DNA of 64,000 nucleotides from Dechloromonas denitrificans (GTDB lineage Bacteria; Pseudomonadota; Gammaproteobacteria; Burkholderiales; Rhodocyclaceae): assembly GCF_020510665.1 (NCBI RefSeq), contig NZ_CP075187.1, positions 702,501-766,500 on the forward strand. Direction: 5' to 3'. Positions 15,117 to 25,400 of this stretch are shown in pieces; position 1 is the stretch's first letter, and the number at the start of each line of letters is the position of its first letter. Under the pieces are notes generated by a model. It saw only the letters and a program-made list of their open reading frames with translations. It was not told the DNA's origin and ran no database searches. The position numbers and the translations under genes were made by a program.

Positions 15117-16181
15117 ATGAAATCCACAGGCCTTCCCTCAATCCTGCTGGCCGCAAGCCTTGGTGCCTTGTCCGGTGCCACCGGTGCTGCCGACTACAAA
15201 CAGAACCCCTTTACCCTCACCTACCAGGGGGCCCTTACCGAGAACCGCCCGGGCCAGGTGAGTATCCATCCAGTTACCTACAAACTGCACGGTCTCGACA
15301 TTGTCGCGAATGTCTACACCCCCGCCAACTACGGTAAGGGCAACGGCGGCAAGAGCTACCCAGCCGTGGTGGTGGCCCATCCCAATGGAGGGGTCAAGGA
15401 ACAGGTTGCCGGCCTGTATGCCCAGCGTCTGGCGGAACAGGGCTATATCACCATCACCGCCGATGCCGCCTACCAGGGCGGTAGCGGTGGCCAGCCCCGC
15501 AACGTGGACAAGCCGGCTTACCGGATCGAAGACATCCACGGCATGGCTGATTTCATCAGCCAGTATGCAGGGGTCGATGCCAGCCGTTTGGGTCTGCTCG
15601 GCATTTGTGGTGGCGGGGGCTATTCCCTGTCTGCTGCGCAAACAGATAAGCGCTTCAAGGCGCTTGCGACCATCAGCATGTTCAATTCCGGGCGCGTGCG
15701 CCGCAATGGTTACGTGGATTCGCAACTGAACACGATCCAGACCCGCCTGCAGCAGGCCAGCGAGGCCCGCGCCCAGGAAGCAGCCGGTGGCCCGGTACGC
15801 TATTCCGGGGATGCCAATCTGACGGATGAGCAGATCGCCAAACTACCCTTTGATCTGTACCGGCAGGGCTACGAGTATTACTGGAAGACCCATGCCCACC
15901 CCAACTCGACCTTCAAATACACCACGAGCAGTCTGCTGGACCTGATGCGCTTTGACGCCACCAACCAGATCGAGCTGATCAACCAGCCCCTGCTAATGAT
16001 CGCCGGCAGCAAGGCCGACAGCCTCTACATGACCGAGGATGCCTACGCCAAGGCCACGGGAACGAAGGATAAGGAGTTGTTCCTGCTCCAAGGGGCCACG
16101 CATATCGAAACCTACTGGAAGCAGCCCTACCTGAATCAGGCGGTGGAAAAGCTGACTCACTTCTACGGCAAGTCCCTTTGA
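15117..16181 (+). CDS. exported dienelactone hydrolase-like protein
   Basis: A 354-aa alpha/beta hydrolase with a signal peptide (MKSTGLPSILLAASLGALSGATGA). The nucleophile elbow reads GICGGG, so Cys164 sits where most relatives have Ser, as in dienelactone hydrolase. A late His in GATHIETYW (near residue 325) and an Asp in the preceding strand region complete a possible triad. It follows the cupin gene by 22 bp and precedes a broken reductase gene, so the original operon had at least four genes. The substrate is unknown. The Cys nucleophile is directly visible; the DLH-type chemistry is inferred from it. Confidence 0.85.
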   Translation: MKSTGLPSILLAASLGALSGATGAADYKQNPFTLTYQGALTENRPGQVSIHPVTYKLHGLDIVANVYTPANYGKGNGGKSYPAVVVAHPNGGVKEQVAGLYAQRLAEQGYITITADAAYQGGSGGQPRNVDKPAYRIEDIHGMADFISQYAGVDASRLGLLGICGGGGYSLSAAQTDKRFKALATISMFNSGRVRRNGYVDSQLNTIQTRLQQASEARAQEAAGGPVRYSGDANLTDEQIAKLPFDLYRQGYEYYWKTHAHPNSTFKYTTSSLLDLMRFDATNQIELINQPLLMIAGSKADSLYMTEDAYAKATGTKDKELFLLQGATHIETYWKQPYLNQAVEKLTHFYGKSL

Positions 16182-16209
16182 TTTGAGATCACTGGAAAAG
16201 GAACCAGTC

Positions 16210-16408
16210 ATGACCCGCTCAACATTTGATGCGCAACGACGCAAATTCATCAACACCTCCATGGCGGTCGCTTCCGGCATCGCCGTTTCGGGGGGGCTTG
16301 GCAACCGATGCTAAGGCCCAGTCGCTGGCCGGTTCGGGCCGTGCAGTTCCCAAGGCGGCTATCGACCAACGTAACCGATGCAAGCTCGGGCAGTTGAGAT
16401 GTGCGTGA
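16210..16408 (+). pseudogene. truncated Tat-exported aldo/keto reductase remnant
   Basis: The frame opens with MTRSTFDAQRRKFINTSM, a twin-arginine signal (RRKFI) followed by a hydrophobic stretch, but stops after 34 codons at 16312. A run of seven G at 16290-16296 marks a frameshift: in the next frame the protein continues GLATDAKAQSL, later AIDQRNRCKLGQL, and stops at 16408. KLGQL resembles the N-terminus of aldo/keto reductases (often KLG.L.VS.LGLG), where the match breaks off. So the gene has both a frameshift and a lost 3' part. The reductase identity rests on a short match and is moderate. Confidence 0.6.
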
Positions 16409-16469
16409 TTTGCTAAGCCCTGATCTACCTGATGGCCAGATTGCATGGGTGAGTCAGAAGGCGCTGTAG

Positions 16470-17019
16470 GCTAAACGACATCTAGCGCTGAAAGCTGCTG
16501 AAACCCTAGTGCAAATGTTTTTGCCGGGGATGGAAGAGTTTCTTCGCGTGATGCCAAATTACATTGCAAGATCCTGTTTGTTTTCACCCGTGGTGCGCGG
16601 TCGAAAGAAGATCCACACTGGATCAGTTTTGGTAAGCAGGGGTGATGCCGAGATCAAGTTCTGGGGCGAGCAATTGGAAGAAGCTAAAGCGGATGTCTGG
16701 ATGCAGGTAATCTATGAGGTGACTGGCATGCCGCAGGGGGGGGGCTGTAGTAGCCTCTCGCGCCTCGTTCCTCGAGGCAGGCCGCGATACCGGCAAGTCC
16801 CAATACGAATCGTTGCATAGGACGATGCAGGCACTCTCATTAAAGCAGGCTGGCAAACATAAGCTCGCAATTGGCCAGGTCCGCACTCTGCATTCAGTCG
16901 ATGGCTTTGATTTCGACCATCGTACAGAAAACTGTGGCCGGAATCTCGATGCCAGAGATTTTTTCGTTGTTGATCGTCGCTTGCAACCTAAATTGGTGCG
17001 TGTCCTTGGTGTTGATTGA
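16470..17019 (+). pseudogene. remnant of a TrfA-family plasmid replication initiator
   Basis: A broken reading frame with the hallmark order of IncP-type TrfA initiators: LPGMEEFLRVMPNYIARS, then LFSPVVRGRKKIH, SVLVSRGDAEIKFWGEQL and ADVWMQVIYE. After a run of nine G at 16736-16744 the match moves to the next frame: ASFLEAGRDTGKSQYESLHR, TMQALSL, KHKLAIGQVRTLHSVDGFDFDH, up to 17019. The N-terminus is missing (a TAG precedes at 16467), part of the middle is lost, and the C-terminal winged-helix part is gone. It cannot make a working initiator and marks past capture of plasmid DNA in the chromosome. The family is named from memory of conserved motifs. Confidence 0.75.
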
Positions 17020-17158
17020 TGTTGATCCACGTGAATTCATGTTTCTTAACGTCATTCCTCGTTGTTTCGAATCGTTCTGCATGATTTTCGCGGGCGCGAA
17101 AATGTTTAGGAAGTCTAGGGCCGGATAGGTGTCGACGCGGCTATCTGGTACAAGTGGC

Positions 17159-17824
17159 TTATGCGAATTCCCATGCAAGTTGTTGTGGTCCTTCTTCTCC
17201 AATGGCAATTCTAGTTAGGCCGCGCGCAACGGTGGGTATGAAGTTGTTGTCGATGGTCTGAATACGGTCAAACAACGATGGCTGGCGTTTCATGTGTTGT
17301 CCGGTTGCGGTCATTTTGCTCCGTACGGTAGAGGCCACGAGTCGGAGATGGTTGGCCAGTCTCTCCAATTCCCAGTCAAATCGGTCCAGCAGAATTACAT
17401 ACGCCGATGCTTGCGAATAACTGTGCTTGACCAGTTCGAGGGGGGCAACGTGTTCCTGATCAAGCTCGATGCGAATTGCAGGGTCAAATTGCTCCGGTGC
17501 GGCAAGAAACCAGGCCAAGCGGTTAACTGCAAACTCGGAATCCTCAGAATCCCAGCCCTTGTCGAGCTTCACAGCGAATCGAATATGTTTTTCCGCAAAG
17601 CGGATGAGCTTGCAGTGGAGCCATGCTAAAACAAGTTCCTGATCATCGTGATTCGAGAAGTCAACGGCGAAACCTCGTTTTCGTCTGATCTCATCAGCGA
17701 TGAGCCAAGCTTCGGAATATACGTCATCTACGGTGTAGTCCCCTCGGCTCCTGCCTGCAATGTTGCGTAGATTGATCCTTCGAGATGTCAGAAAGGTCAT
17801 GAAGGAATTGGCGGTGGAGGTCAT
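17159..17824 (-). CDS. hypothetical protein with sigma-factor-like segments
   Basis: A 221-aa protein that I cannot name. Two stretches recall sigma-70 family proteins. Residues about 15-50 (LRNIAGRSRGDYTVDDVYSEAWLIADEI) look like region 2, where DVxxEAW is common. Residues about 140-170 (VILLDRFDWELERLANHLRL, then VASTVRSKM) look like the region 4 helix-turn-helix, where a falling-through LLRF..ELA..L....STV pattern is usual. The order fits an ECF-type factor, but the spacing is long and the C-terminal 50 residues have no match. It lies between the plasmid initiator remnant and hsdM, oppositely oriented to hsdM. A diverged regulator from a mobile element is one reading. Confidence 0.55.
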   Translation of the reverse strand: MTSTANSFMTFLTSRRINLRNIAGRSRGDYTVDDVYSEAWLIADEIRRKRGFAVDFSNHDDQELVLAWLHCKLIRFAEKHIRFAVKLDKGWDSEDSEFAVNRLAWFLAAPEQFDPAIRIELDQEHVAPLELVKHSYSQASAYVILLDRFDWELERLANHLRLVASTVRSKMTATGQHMKRQPSLFDRIQTIDNNFIPTVARGLTRIAIGEEGPQQLAWEFA

Positions 17825-18047
17825 TTGGCGTCGCTCGGTCTGGATAAGGAATATGACAAATCAAGCAATCTCCATTCCAGAAGTGCGATGGTGCAAGCTG
17901 GTTTAATGTGCCAATCTGGTAGAGCGCCGTCTGATTTTCCTTCCCGCTAAAATTCGACCAGCAACAGAGCTTGCGGGTGACATTGGCGGATTGATCAGCG
18001 TCAATCCATAATGCCGGCCTAATCGCATCAACGACAAAGCCCACTCA

Positions 18048-19613
18048 ATGCTGGATGACATCAAGAAGACCCTTTGGGCCACCGCCGACAAGTTGCGCGC
18101 CAACATGGACGCAGCCGAATACAAGCACCTCGTTCTCGGCCTGATCTTCGTCAAATACGTTTCCGATACCTTCGCTGCCCGTCGTGCCGAACTGACCCGG
18201 CGCTTTGCCGATGAGTCCGACGACTATTTCCTGCACGATTGCGACGATGAACTGCTCGCCGCCGAGCTGGAAGACCGCGACTACTACCGCGAGGTCAATG
18301 TCTTCTGGGTGCCGGAGTCGGCCCGTTGGGAAGCTATCCGTGCCGCCGCCAAGCAGCCGGACATCGGCAAGCGCATCGATGACGCGCTGAACATCATCGA
18401 AGTTGAAAATCCCAAGCTCAAGGGCATCCTCGATAAGCGCTACGGCCGTGCCCAGTTGCCGGATGGCAAGCTCGGCGAGCTGGTCGATCTGGTGTCCACC
18501 ATCGGCTTCGGCGATGACCCAGGCAAGGCGCGCGACGTGCTCGGCCAGGTCTATGAATATTTCCTCGGCCAGTTCGCCAGCGCCGAAGGCAAGAAGGGCG
18601 GCCAGTTCTACACGCCGGCCAGCATCGTCAAGACCCTGGTTGCCGTGCTCGCCCCTCACCACGGCAAGGTTTACGACCCCTGCTGCGGTTCCGGCGGCAT
18701 GTTCGTGCAGTCCGAGAAGTTCATCGAGGCGCACGGCGGCAAGATCGGCGACGTTTCCATTTACGGTCAGGAATCGAATCCGACCACCTGGCGCCTTGCC
18801 GCCATGAACCTGGCCATTCGCGGCATCGACTTCAACCTCGGCCGCGAACCCGGCGACACTTTCACCCGCAACCAGCACCCGGATCTGCGCGCCGACTTCA
18901 TCCTCGCCAATCCGCCGTTCAATATCAGCGACTGGTGGCATGCCAGTCTGACCGGCGACCCGCGCTGGGAATATGGCCAGCCGCCGGCCGGCAACGCCAA
19001 CTACGCCTGGCTGCAGCACATGCTCTACCACCTGAAGCCCAACGGCCGCGCCGGCATCGTGCTCGCCAACGGCTCGATGAGCTCCAGCCAGAACAGCGAA
19101 GGCGACATCCGCCGCGCCATGGTCGACGCCGACGTGGTCGAAGTGATGATCGCCTTGCCCGGCCAGCTCTTCTTCAATACCCAGATTCCCGCCTGCCTGT
19201 GGTTTCTTGCCCGGCAGAAGCAAACCCGGCAGGGCGAAGTGCTGTTCATCGACGCCCGCAAGCTAGGCAGCATGATCAGCCGGGTGCAGTCGGAACTGAC
19301 CGATGAGGTTATCGCCCGCATCGCCGACACGGTAGCCGCTTGGCGCGGTCAACCGGAAAAAACGGCCAAAAATGAACTCTATTTCGACATCCCCGGCTAC
19401 TGCCGCAGCGTCAAACTGGCCGAAATCACCGAACATGGTCATGTCCTGACGCCGGGCCGTTACGTTGGTGCCGAAGAGGTCGAGGACGACGACGAAGCTT
19501 TTGCTGACAAGATGCAGAAGCTCACCGAGCAACTCGGCGAGCAGATGGCGAAAGGGGCGGAACTTGATGCCTTGATTCGCCAGAAGCTTGGGGGGCTAGG
19601 GTATGAGTTTTAA
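18048..19613 (+). CDS. hsdM: type I restriction-modification DNA methyltransferase subunit
   Basis: A 521-aa N6-adenine methyltransferase. The N-terminal HsdM helical domain (residues 1-140) is followed by the SAM-binding motif [10 protein letters not shown] at 210-219 and the catalytic NPPF at 288-291. With HsdS it methylates the recognition site; with HsdR it forms the restriction complex. The ATG has only a weak Shine-Dalgarno. The end overlaps hsdS by 11 bp, so the two are translated together. G+C is high and even, like the core genome, which argues that the locus is either old in this lineage or came from a similar host. Confidence 0.95.
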   Translation: MLDDIKKTLWATADKLRANMDAAEYKHLVLGLIFVKYVSDTFAARRAELTRRFADESDDYFLHDCDDELLAAELEDRDYYREVNVFWVPESARWEAIRAAAKQPDIGKRIDDALNIIEVENPKLKGILDKRYGRAQLPDGKLGELVDLVSTIGFGDDPGKARDVLGQVYEYFLGQFASAEGKKGGQFYTPASIVKTLVAVLAPHHGKVYDPCCGSGGMFVQSEKFIEAHGGKIGDVSIYGQESNPTTWRLAAMNLAIRGIDFNLGREPGDTFTRNQHPDLRADFILANPPFNISDWWHASLTGDPRWEYGQPPAGNANYAWLQHMLYHLKPNGRAGIVLANGSMSSSQNSEGDIRRAMVDADVVEVMIALPGQLFFNTQIPACLWFLARQKQTRQGEVLFIDARKLGSMISRVQSELTDEVIARIADTVAAWRGQPEKTAKNELYFDIPGYCRSVKLAEITEHGHVLTPGRYVGAEEVEDDDEAFADKMQKLTEQLGEQMAKGAELDALIRQKLGGLGYEF

Positions 19614-20913
19614 GGCCGGAACCTACCGAATTGAGGAGTTGATTTCTGCCGGCCTAATGGAAATCGGAGACGGTTACCGGGCAAAAAACAGTGAACTTTC
19701 TGATCAAGGTATTCCCTTCGCACGGGCAGGAAATATCAACGACGGATTCAAATTTGCATCTGCTGATTTATTCCCGGTGAACTCGCTCTCCAAAGTAGGG
19801 AGCAAACTCAGTCGTCCCGGTGATGTTGTCTTTACGTCAAAAGGGACCGTTGGTCGCTTTGCGTTAGTGCGGGATCAAACGCAGCAGTTTGTATACTCAC
19901 CTCAACTTTGTTTTTGGCGCTCGCTGGCGCCGAATAGATTGTTGCCGGAATATCTTTACTACTGGATGAACAGCGCAGAGTTCTTTAATCAGGTTGCTTA
20001 CCTGAAAGGTCAGACCGATATGGCTGACTACGTCAGCTTGCGCGACCAGCGAAGAATCACGGCAACAATTCCTGACACCACAACTCAGCGATTTATCGTT
20101 GATGTTGTAAAGCCTCTCGACGACCGCATCACCTTGTTGCGCGAAACCAACGCCACCATGGAAGCCATCGCACAGGCGTTGTTCAAATCGTGGTTTGTCG
20201 ATTTCGACCCCGTGCACGCCAGGCAACAAGGCCGCGCACCGGATGGCATGGACGAAGCCACTGCCGCGTTCTTTCCCGACAGCTTCGAGGAGTCGGAACT
20301 GGGCTTGGTGCCGAGAGGATGGCGGGTTGGCGCATTATCGGACTTGGTGCACCAACACAAAGGGTCACTCAATCCCTTGAGCCACCCGGATATTTTTTTT
20401 GAGCATTACAGCTTGCCGGCCTTCGATTCCGGGCAAATGCCGGTAATTGAAGCTGGTTCGGAAATCAAGAGTAACAAGACTTCTGTTCCACCCCGCGCGG
20501 TTCTGCTCTCAAAACTGAATCCGCATATTTCCCGCGTATGGATGCCGGCGTCAGCCGGCGCGACGGCAGTTTGCTCAACCGAATTTCTGGTGTTTACCCC
20601 CGCTGGCGGTGCATCTAGGGAGTTTGTGTATTGCAGCTTTTCTGCACCAGAGTTTCAGCAGTTGCTCTGCCAACTGGTCACCGGTACATCGAACAGTCAT
20701 CAACGTGTGAAGCCTGATGGTGTTTTGTCGATGCGGCGTATTGTTCCCCCTCCGTCTGTGCTGGAGAGTTTTGAGGCGGCTACACGTCCAGTGTTTGAAC
20801 GTATTGGCCATAATCGACAACAAGCCCAAAACCTCGCCTCCCTCCGCGACACCTTGCTTCCTCGCTTGATTTCCGGCCAGTTGCGCCTGCCGGAAGCAAA
20901 TTCAGTCTCGTAA
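19603..20913 (+). CDS. hsdS: type I restriction specificity subunit
   Basis: A 436-aa HsdS with two target-recognition domains (about residues 1-150 and 215-370), each followed by a conserved helical spacer: [22 protein letters not shown] around 185 and [25 protein letters not shown] near the end. This sets the split DNA recognition sequence. The start ATG lies inside the last codons of hsdM. Within the first domain the G+C is lower than in hsdM, as is common for specificity domains exchanged by recombination. Only one hsdS is present and no inverted repeats for phase switching were seen. Confidence 0.93.
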   Translation: MSFKAGTYRIEELISAGLMEIGDGYRAKNSELSDQGIPFARAGNINDGFKFASADLFPVNSLSKVGSKLSRPGDVVFTSKGTVGRFALVRDQTQQFVYSPQLCFWRSLAPNRLLPEYLYYWMNSAEFFNQVAYLKGQTDMADYVSLRDQRRITATIPDTTTQRFIVDVVKPLDDRITLLRETNATMEAIAQALFKSWFVDFDPVHARQQGRAPDGMDEATAAFFPDSFEESELGLVPRGWRVGALSDLVHQHKGSLNPLSHPDIFFEHYSLPAFDSGQMPVIEAGSEIKSNKTSVPPRAVLLSKLNPHISRVWMPASAGATAVCSTEFLVFTPAGGASREFVYCSFSAPEFQQLLCQLVTGTSNSHQRVKPDGVLSMRRIVPPPSVLESFEAATRPVFERIGHNRQQAQNLASLRDTLLPRLISGQLRLPEANSVS

Positions 20914-20914
20914 T

Positions 20915-20942
20915 CCGGTATTAAAGCCGGTTTTAATACCGG
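20915..20942. promoter_or_regulatory. palindrome directly after hsdS
   Basis: CCGGTATTAAA and TTTAATACCGG form perfect 11-bp arms, starting two bases after the hsdS stop. There is no T run after it on the plus strand, so it is more likely a protein-binding site or RNA-processing hairpin than a simple terminator. Confidence 0.5.
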
Positions 20943-20947
20943 CGCAA

Positions 20948-21010
20948 GACGTGCATAAAAAATGACGATTTTTATACACGTCCTGCTGGATATGTATAAA
21001 AATGTCGATT
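20948..21010. promoter_or_regulatory. palindrome plus direct repeat ahead of fic
   Basis: GACGTGCATAAAAA (20948-20961) and TTTTTATACACGTC (20969-20982) are arms of a 14-bp palindrome with one mismatch. The core GCATAAAAAATGACGATT (20953-20970) returns as GTATAAAAATGTCGATT at 20994-21010. Together with 20915-20942 this gives three related-looking AT-rich sites in 100 bp before fic, suggesting an operator region for the fic-hsdR part of the locus. Confidence 0.5.
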
Positions 21011-21067
21011 CCTTAAACATGTCCCGGTCGACGTGCATGGAGAATCCGTTTTCCTATACACGAGACC

Positions 21068-22153
21068 ATGCGCCCGCCTGTTGCCATGACTGCCTTGCCT
21101 TCCCTTGAAACGCTGAATGCTGCCCGCTTCGATACGCCGGCCATCCTGAAATGCCTGGCCAGCGCCAGCCGTGCCTTGGCTGAGCTGAAAGGGGTTGCGG
21201 CGTCGATTCCGAACCAGGGCATCCTGATCAATACGCTAGGCTTGCAGGAGGCCAAGGACAGTTCGGAAATCGAGAACATCGTTACGACTCACGATGAGTT
21301 GTTCAAGGATGATGTGTTGCCGGAGGCTTTCGCCAATCCGGCGGCCAAGGAGGTGTTGCGCTACCGGCAGGCGCTGCATCTTGGCTATCGGCAAGTCCGT
21401 GAGACTGGCCTGATTACCGCCAACCGCATTGTCGACATCCAGGCTGAGTTGGAGCGCAACAACGCCGGTTTTCGCAAACTGCCGGGCACGGCGCTGAAAA
21501 CCGGGGCGGGGGAAACGGTCTATACCCCGCCACAAGACCCCGCCGAAATTGTTGCACTGATGAGCGAGCTGGAACGCTTCATCAACGACGGCGAGCGTTT
21601 CGCGGTCGACCCTCTGATACGGATGGCGCTGATTCATCACCAGTTCGAGAGCATCCATCCCTTCTACGACGGCAATGGCCGTACCGGGCGCATCCTGAAT
21701 GTGCTCTATCTGGTCAAGGAAGGGCTGCTTGATGTGCCGGTGCTCTACCTCTCTCGCCACATCGTGCGTACCAAGGCGGATTATTACCGCCTGCTGCAGG
21801 CGGTGCGCGACGCCGACGCCTGGGAGGAGTGGGTGCTGTACATGCTCGAAGTTGTGGAACAGACCTCCAGGCAGACGATTCAGACCATCCATGCGATCAA
21901 GGATGCGCTGTTCGACTACAAGCACCGTATTCGCGCCGACTACAAGTTCTACAGCCAGGACCTGATCAACAACCTGTTCATGCACCCCTATACCAAGATC
22001 GAGTTCATCGAACGCGACCTCGACGTCTCGCGCCTGACCGCCAGCAAGTATCTGGATGCCCTGGATGCCGGCGGCTTCGTGCAGAAGAACAAGATTGGGC
22101 GCAGCAATTACTACGTGAATGTGGCGTTGAACCGCATTCTGCTGGGTAGTTGA
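21068..22153 (+). CDS. Fic-domain protein inside the type I locus
   Basis: A 361-aa Fic protein, a likely AMP-transferase. The catalytic motif [12 protein letters not shown] is complete at residues 197-208. The N-terminal helix carries SSEIEN at 65-70, fitting the [S/T]xxxE[G/N] autoinhibitory motif, and its position ahead of the Fic core makes this a class II, self-restrained enzyme. The C-terminal part (about 290-355) is a winged-helix-like segment ([20 protein letters not shown]) that may bind DNA. It sits between hsdS and hsdR, one base from the hsdR start. Type I loci with an inserted Fic gene are known, but the function there is unclear; the targets are unknown. Confidence 0.93.
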   Translation: MRPPVAMTALPSLETLNAARFDTPAILKCLASASRALAELKGVAASIPNQGILINTLGLQEAKDSSEIENIVTTHDELFKDDVLPEAFANPAAKEVLRYRQALHLGYRQVRETGLITANRIVDIQAELERNNAGFRKLPGTALKTGAGETVYTPPQDPAEIVALMSELERFINDGERFAVDPLIRMALIHHQFESIHPFYDGNGRTGRILNVLYLVKEGLLDVPVLYLSRHIVRTKADYYRLLQAVRDADAWEEWVLYMLEVVEQTSRQTIQTIHAIKDALFDYKHRIRADYKFYSQDLINNLFMHPYTKIEFIERDLDVSRLTASKYLDALDAGGFVQKNKIGRSNYYVNVALNRILLGS

Positions 22154-22154
22154 A

Positions 22155-25100
22155 ATGACTGAAGACCAACTCGAACAGGAAGCACTGGGCTGGCTGCTAG
22201 AGGCAGGCTACGAGACACTGTTTGGCCCGGACATCGCCCCGGACGGCGAACACCCGGAGCGCGCCGATTACCTGCAGGTGCTATTGCCCTTCCGCTTGCG
22301 CGAGGTGATTCACCGCCTGAACCCGGACATCCCTACCGCCGCCAAGGAAGAAGCGCTTAAACAAGTGCTGGATCTCGGCATCCCGGCCTTGCTTTCGGCC
22401 AATCGCCATTTCCACAAATTGTTGGTGGGCGGCGTGCCGGTGGAGTACCAGAAAGAGGGCGAAACGCGTGGCGATTTCGTTCGCCTGATCGACTGGAGCA
22501 ACCCGGCCAAGAACCGCTGGCTGGCAGTCAATCAGTTCTCCATCAAAGGGCCGCACCATACCCGCCGGCCGGATGTGATCCTGTTCGTCAATGGCCTGCC
22601 GCTGGTACTGCTGGAGTTGAAGAACCCGGCCGATGAGAAGGCCGACATCTGGAAAGCCTACGACCAGATTCAGACATACAAGGAACAGATCCCCGATGTG
22701 TTCCAGTACAACGAGCTGCTGGTCATTTCTGACGGCAGCGAGGCGCGGCTGGGTTCGCTTTCCAGCAATGCTGAGCGCTTCATGCAGTGGCGGACGATCG
22801 ATGGCCTGACGCTTGACCCGCTGGGCCAGTTCAACGAGCTGGAAACGCTGATTCGTGGCGTCTTGGCGCCAGCGCAATTGCTCGATTACCTGCGTTTCTT
22901 CGTGCTGTTCGAGGATGACGGCGGGCTGGTCAAGAAAATTGCCGGCTATCACCAGTTCCATGCGGTGCGGGCAGCGATCAACCAGGTGGTGGTGGCCTCG
23001 CGCCCCGGCGGCACGCACAAGGGCGGTGTCGTCTGGCATACGCAGGGCAGCGGCAAGAGCATCACGATGACCTGCTTTGCCGCGCGGGTGATGCAGGAAA
23101 CAGCGATGGAGAACCCGACCATCGTCGTCATCACCGACCGCAACGATCTGGACGGGCAGTTGTTCGGCGTGTTTTCGCTGGCCCAGGATTTGTTGCGCGA
23201 GCAGCCGGTGCAGGCCAACACCCGGCAGGACTTGCGCGCAAAGTTGGGCAACCGTCCATCCGGCGGCATCGTCTTCGCAACTATCCAGAAATTCATGCCG
23301 GGCGAGGATGAGGACACCTTCCCTGTGCTCTCCGAGCGCAGCAACATCGTGGTGATTGCCGACGAAGCGCACCGGACGCAATACGGTTTCAAGGCCAAGC
23401 TGAAGACGATCAAGGCGCCCAGAGCTGCTGCCAACGACGCACAGGCGCTTAAAGTGGCCGAGCCCACGGCGGAGTATCAAACCAGCTTCCAGGTGGGCTA
23501 CGCGCAGCATTTGCGCGATGCCTTGCCCAATGCCACCTTTGTAGCTTTTACAGGCACACCGGTTTCGTCGGAGGACCGTGATACGCGCGCCGTGTTCGGC
23601 GACTACATTCACGTCTACGACATGCAGCAGGCCAAGGAGGATGGGGCGACGGTCGCCATATACTTCGAGTCGCGCCTGGCCAAGCTGTCGCTGAAGCAGG
23701 AAGAACTGCCGCAGATTGACGACGAGGTCGACGAGCTGGCCGAGGACGAGGAAGACAGCCAGAAGGCGCAACTGAAGAGCAAATGGGCGGCGCTGGAAAA
23801 GGTGGTCGGCGCCGAGCCGCGCATCGCCAGCGTGGCCGGCGATCTGGTCGCTCATTTCGAAGAGCGTAACAAGGCGCAAAGCGGCAAGGCTATGGTCGTC
23901 GCCATGAGTCGCGAGATCTGCGTCCATCTCTACAATGAGATCGTCAAGCTGCGCCCGGAATGGCATGACGCCGACCCGGAAAAGGGCGCAATCAAGATCG
24001 TGATGACCGGCTCAGCCAGCGACAAGGCATTGCTCCGGCCGCACATCTACAGCGGCCAGGTCAAAAAACGGCTGGAGAAGCGTTTCAAAGACCCTGCCGA
24101 CCCGTTGCGCCTGGTGATCGTGCGCGACATGTGGCTGACCGGCTTCGATGCGCCCTGCGTCCATACGCTCTACGCCGACAAGCCGATGAAGGGCCACAAC
24201 CTGATGCAGGCCATTGCGCGGGTCAATCGGGTGTTCAAGGACAAGCAGGGTGGGCTGGTGGTGGACTACATCGGCATCGCCAATGAACTGAAAAGCGCCT
24301 TGCGGGAATACACCAACAGCAACGGGCGCGGCCGGCCGACGGTGGATGCCGCCGAAGCCTATGCCGTGCTGGCAGAGAAACTCGACATTCTGCGCGGCCT
24401 GCTGCATGGTTTCGATTACAGCGATTTCCTGAGCGCCGGCCACAAACGGCTGGCCGGTGCTGCCAATCATGTACTGGGGCTGAAAGACGGCAAGAAGCGT
24501 TTCGCCGATACGGCGCTGGCCATGAGTAAGGCTTTCACGCTGTGCTGCACGCTGGATGAAGCCAAGGCGGTGCGCGAGGAGGTGGCCTTCCATCAAGCCG
24601 TGAAGGTGATCCTGACCAAGCGTGACCTGAGCCAGAAAAAGCGCAGCGACGACGAAAAGGAACTGGCAATCCGCCAGATCATCGGTTCGGCGGTGGTTTC
24701 GGAAGAGGTTGTCGATGTCTTCGATGCGGTAGGCCTCGACAAGCCGAACATTGGCATCCTCGATGACGACTTCCTGGCTGATGTTCGCAGTCTGCCCGAG
24801 CGGAATCTGGCGGTTGAGCTACTGGAGCGGCTGCTTGAAGGTGAGATCAAGAGCAAATTCGCCAGCAATGTCGTGCAGGAACGGAAGTTTTCTGAGCTGT
24901 TGAGCAACGTTATCAAGCGTTATCAGAACCGCGCCATCGAAACGGCACAAGTCATCGAAGAACTGATCGAGATGGCCAAGAAGTTCCGGGCTGCAGCGAA
25001 TCGCGGTGAAGAGCTGGGCCTGAGCAACGACGAGGTTCGTTTCTACGATGCGCTGGCCGACAACGAGTCAGCGGTGCGCGAGCTGTCGGATGAGACGCTG

Positions 25101-25304
25101 AAGAAAATTGCCCACGAGCTGACCGAAAACCTGCGTCAGAACATTACGGTGGATTGGTCTGCGCGAGAAAGTGTTCGGGCGAAGCTGCGGTTGATGGTTA
25201 AGCGAATTCTCCGCAAGTACAAGTATCCGCCGGATCAGCAGGAGACTGCAGTGGAATTAGTGTTGCAACAGATGCAGACTCTTGGGGAGGAATGGGCTTG
25301 TTGA
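22155..25304 (+). CDS. hsdR: type I restriction endonuclease subunit
   Basis: A 1049-aa HsdR. The N-terminal nuclease domain has Asp140 in RRPD and ELK at 154-156, the PD-(D/E)xK site. The motor follows: Walker A HTQGSGKS ending at Ser302, DEAH at 403-406, and the motif III segment FTGTP about residue 465. The C-terminal 350 residues are helical and would dock on HsdM. The start lies one base after the fic stop (TGAAATG), so the subunit is probably translated together with fic. All key residues are present and no frameshift is seen, so with hsdM and hsdS the system appears complete. Confidence 0.95.
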   Translation: MTEDQLEQEALGWLLEAGYETLFGPDIAPDGEHPERADYLQVLLPFRLREVIHRLNPDIPTAAKEEALKQVLDLGIPALLSANRHFHKLLVGGVPVEYQKEGETRGDFVRLIDWSNPAKNRWLAVNQFSIKGPHHTRRPDVILFVNGLPLVLLELKNPADEKADIWKAYDQIQTYKEQIPDVFQYNELLVISDGSEARLGSLSSNAERFMQWRTIDGLTLDPLGQFNELETLIRGVLAPAQLLDYLRFFVLFEDDGGLVKKIAGYHQFHAVRAAINQVVVASRPGGTHKGGVVWHTQGSGKSITMTCFAARVMQETAMENPTIVVITDRNDLDGQLFGVFSLAQDLLREQPVQANTRQDLRAKLGNRPSGGIVFATIQKFMPGEDEDTFPVLSERSNIVVIADEAHRTQYGFKAKLKTIKAPRAAANDAQALKVAEPTAEYQTSFQVGYAQHLRDALPNATFVAFTGTPVSSEDRDTRAVFGDYIHVYDMQQAKEDGATVAIYFESRLAKLSLKQEELPQIDDEVDELAEDEEDSQKAQLKSKWAALEKVVGAEPRIASVAGDLVAHFEERNKAQSGKAMVVAMSREICVHLYNEIVKLRPEWHDADPEKGAIKIVMTGSASDKALLRPHIYSGQVKKRLEKRFKDPADPLRLVIVRDMWLTGFDAPCVHTLYADKPMKGHNLMQAIARVNRVFKDKQGGLVVDYIGIANELKSALREYTNSNGRGRPTVDAAEAYAVLAEKLDILRGLLHGFDYSDFLSAGHKRLAGAANHVLGLKDGKKRFADTALAMSKAFTLCCTLDEAKAVREEVAFHQAVKVILTKRDLSQKKRSDDEKELAIRQIIGSAVVSEEVVDVFDAVGLDKPNIGILDDDFLADVRSLPERNLAVELLERLLEGEIKSKFASNVVQERKFSELLSNVIKRYQNRAIETAQVIEELIEMAKKFRAAANRGEELGLSNDEVRFYDALADNESAVRELSDETLKKIAHELTENLRQNITVDWSARESVRAKLRLMVKRILRKYKYPPDQQETAVELVLQQMQTLGEEWAC

Positions 25305-25400
25305 ATTATCGGACAGTAAAACCTGGTGGCGACGCGGCATTAGTGGCTTAATAAGTTCCAATTCTCACCCTGGAGCGATACAAGAACTGGGTTAGATGGA

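Noticed and set aside
18045..19223. Long minus-strand frame opposite hsdM
   Set aside because: Alanine-, glycine- and valine-rich mirror of a GC-rich gene; hsdM motifs are decisive on the plus strand.
20915..20942. Rho-independent terminator after hsdS
   Set aside because: The stem is strong, but GGCGCAAG follows instead of a T run; listed as a palindrome instead.
22281..23966. 561-aa minus-strand frame inside hsdR
   Set aside because: Antisense of hsdR, with no recognisable domain; shadow of codon bias.
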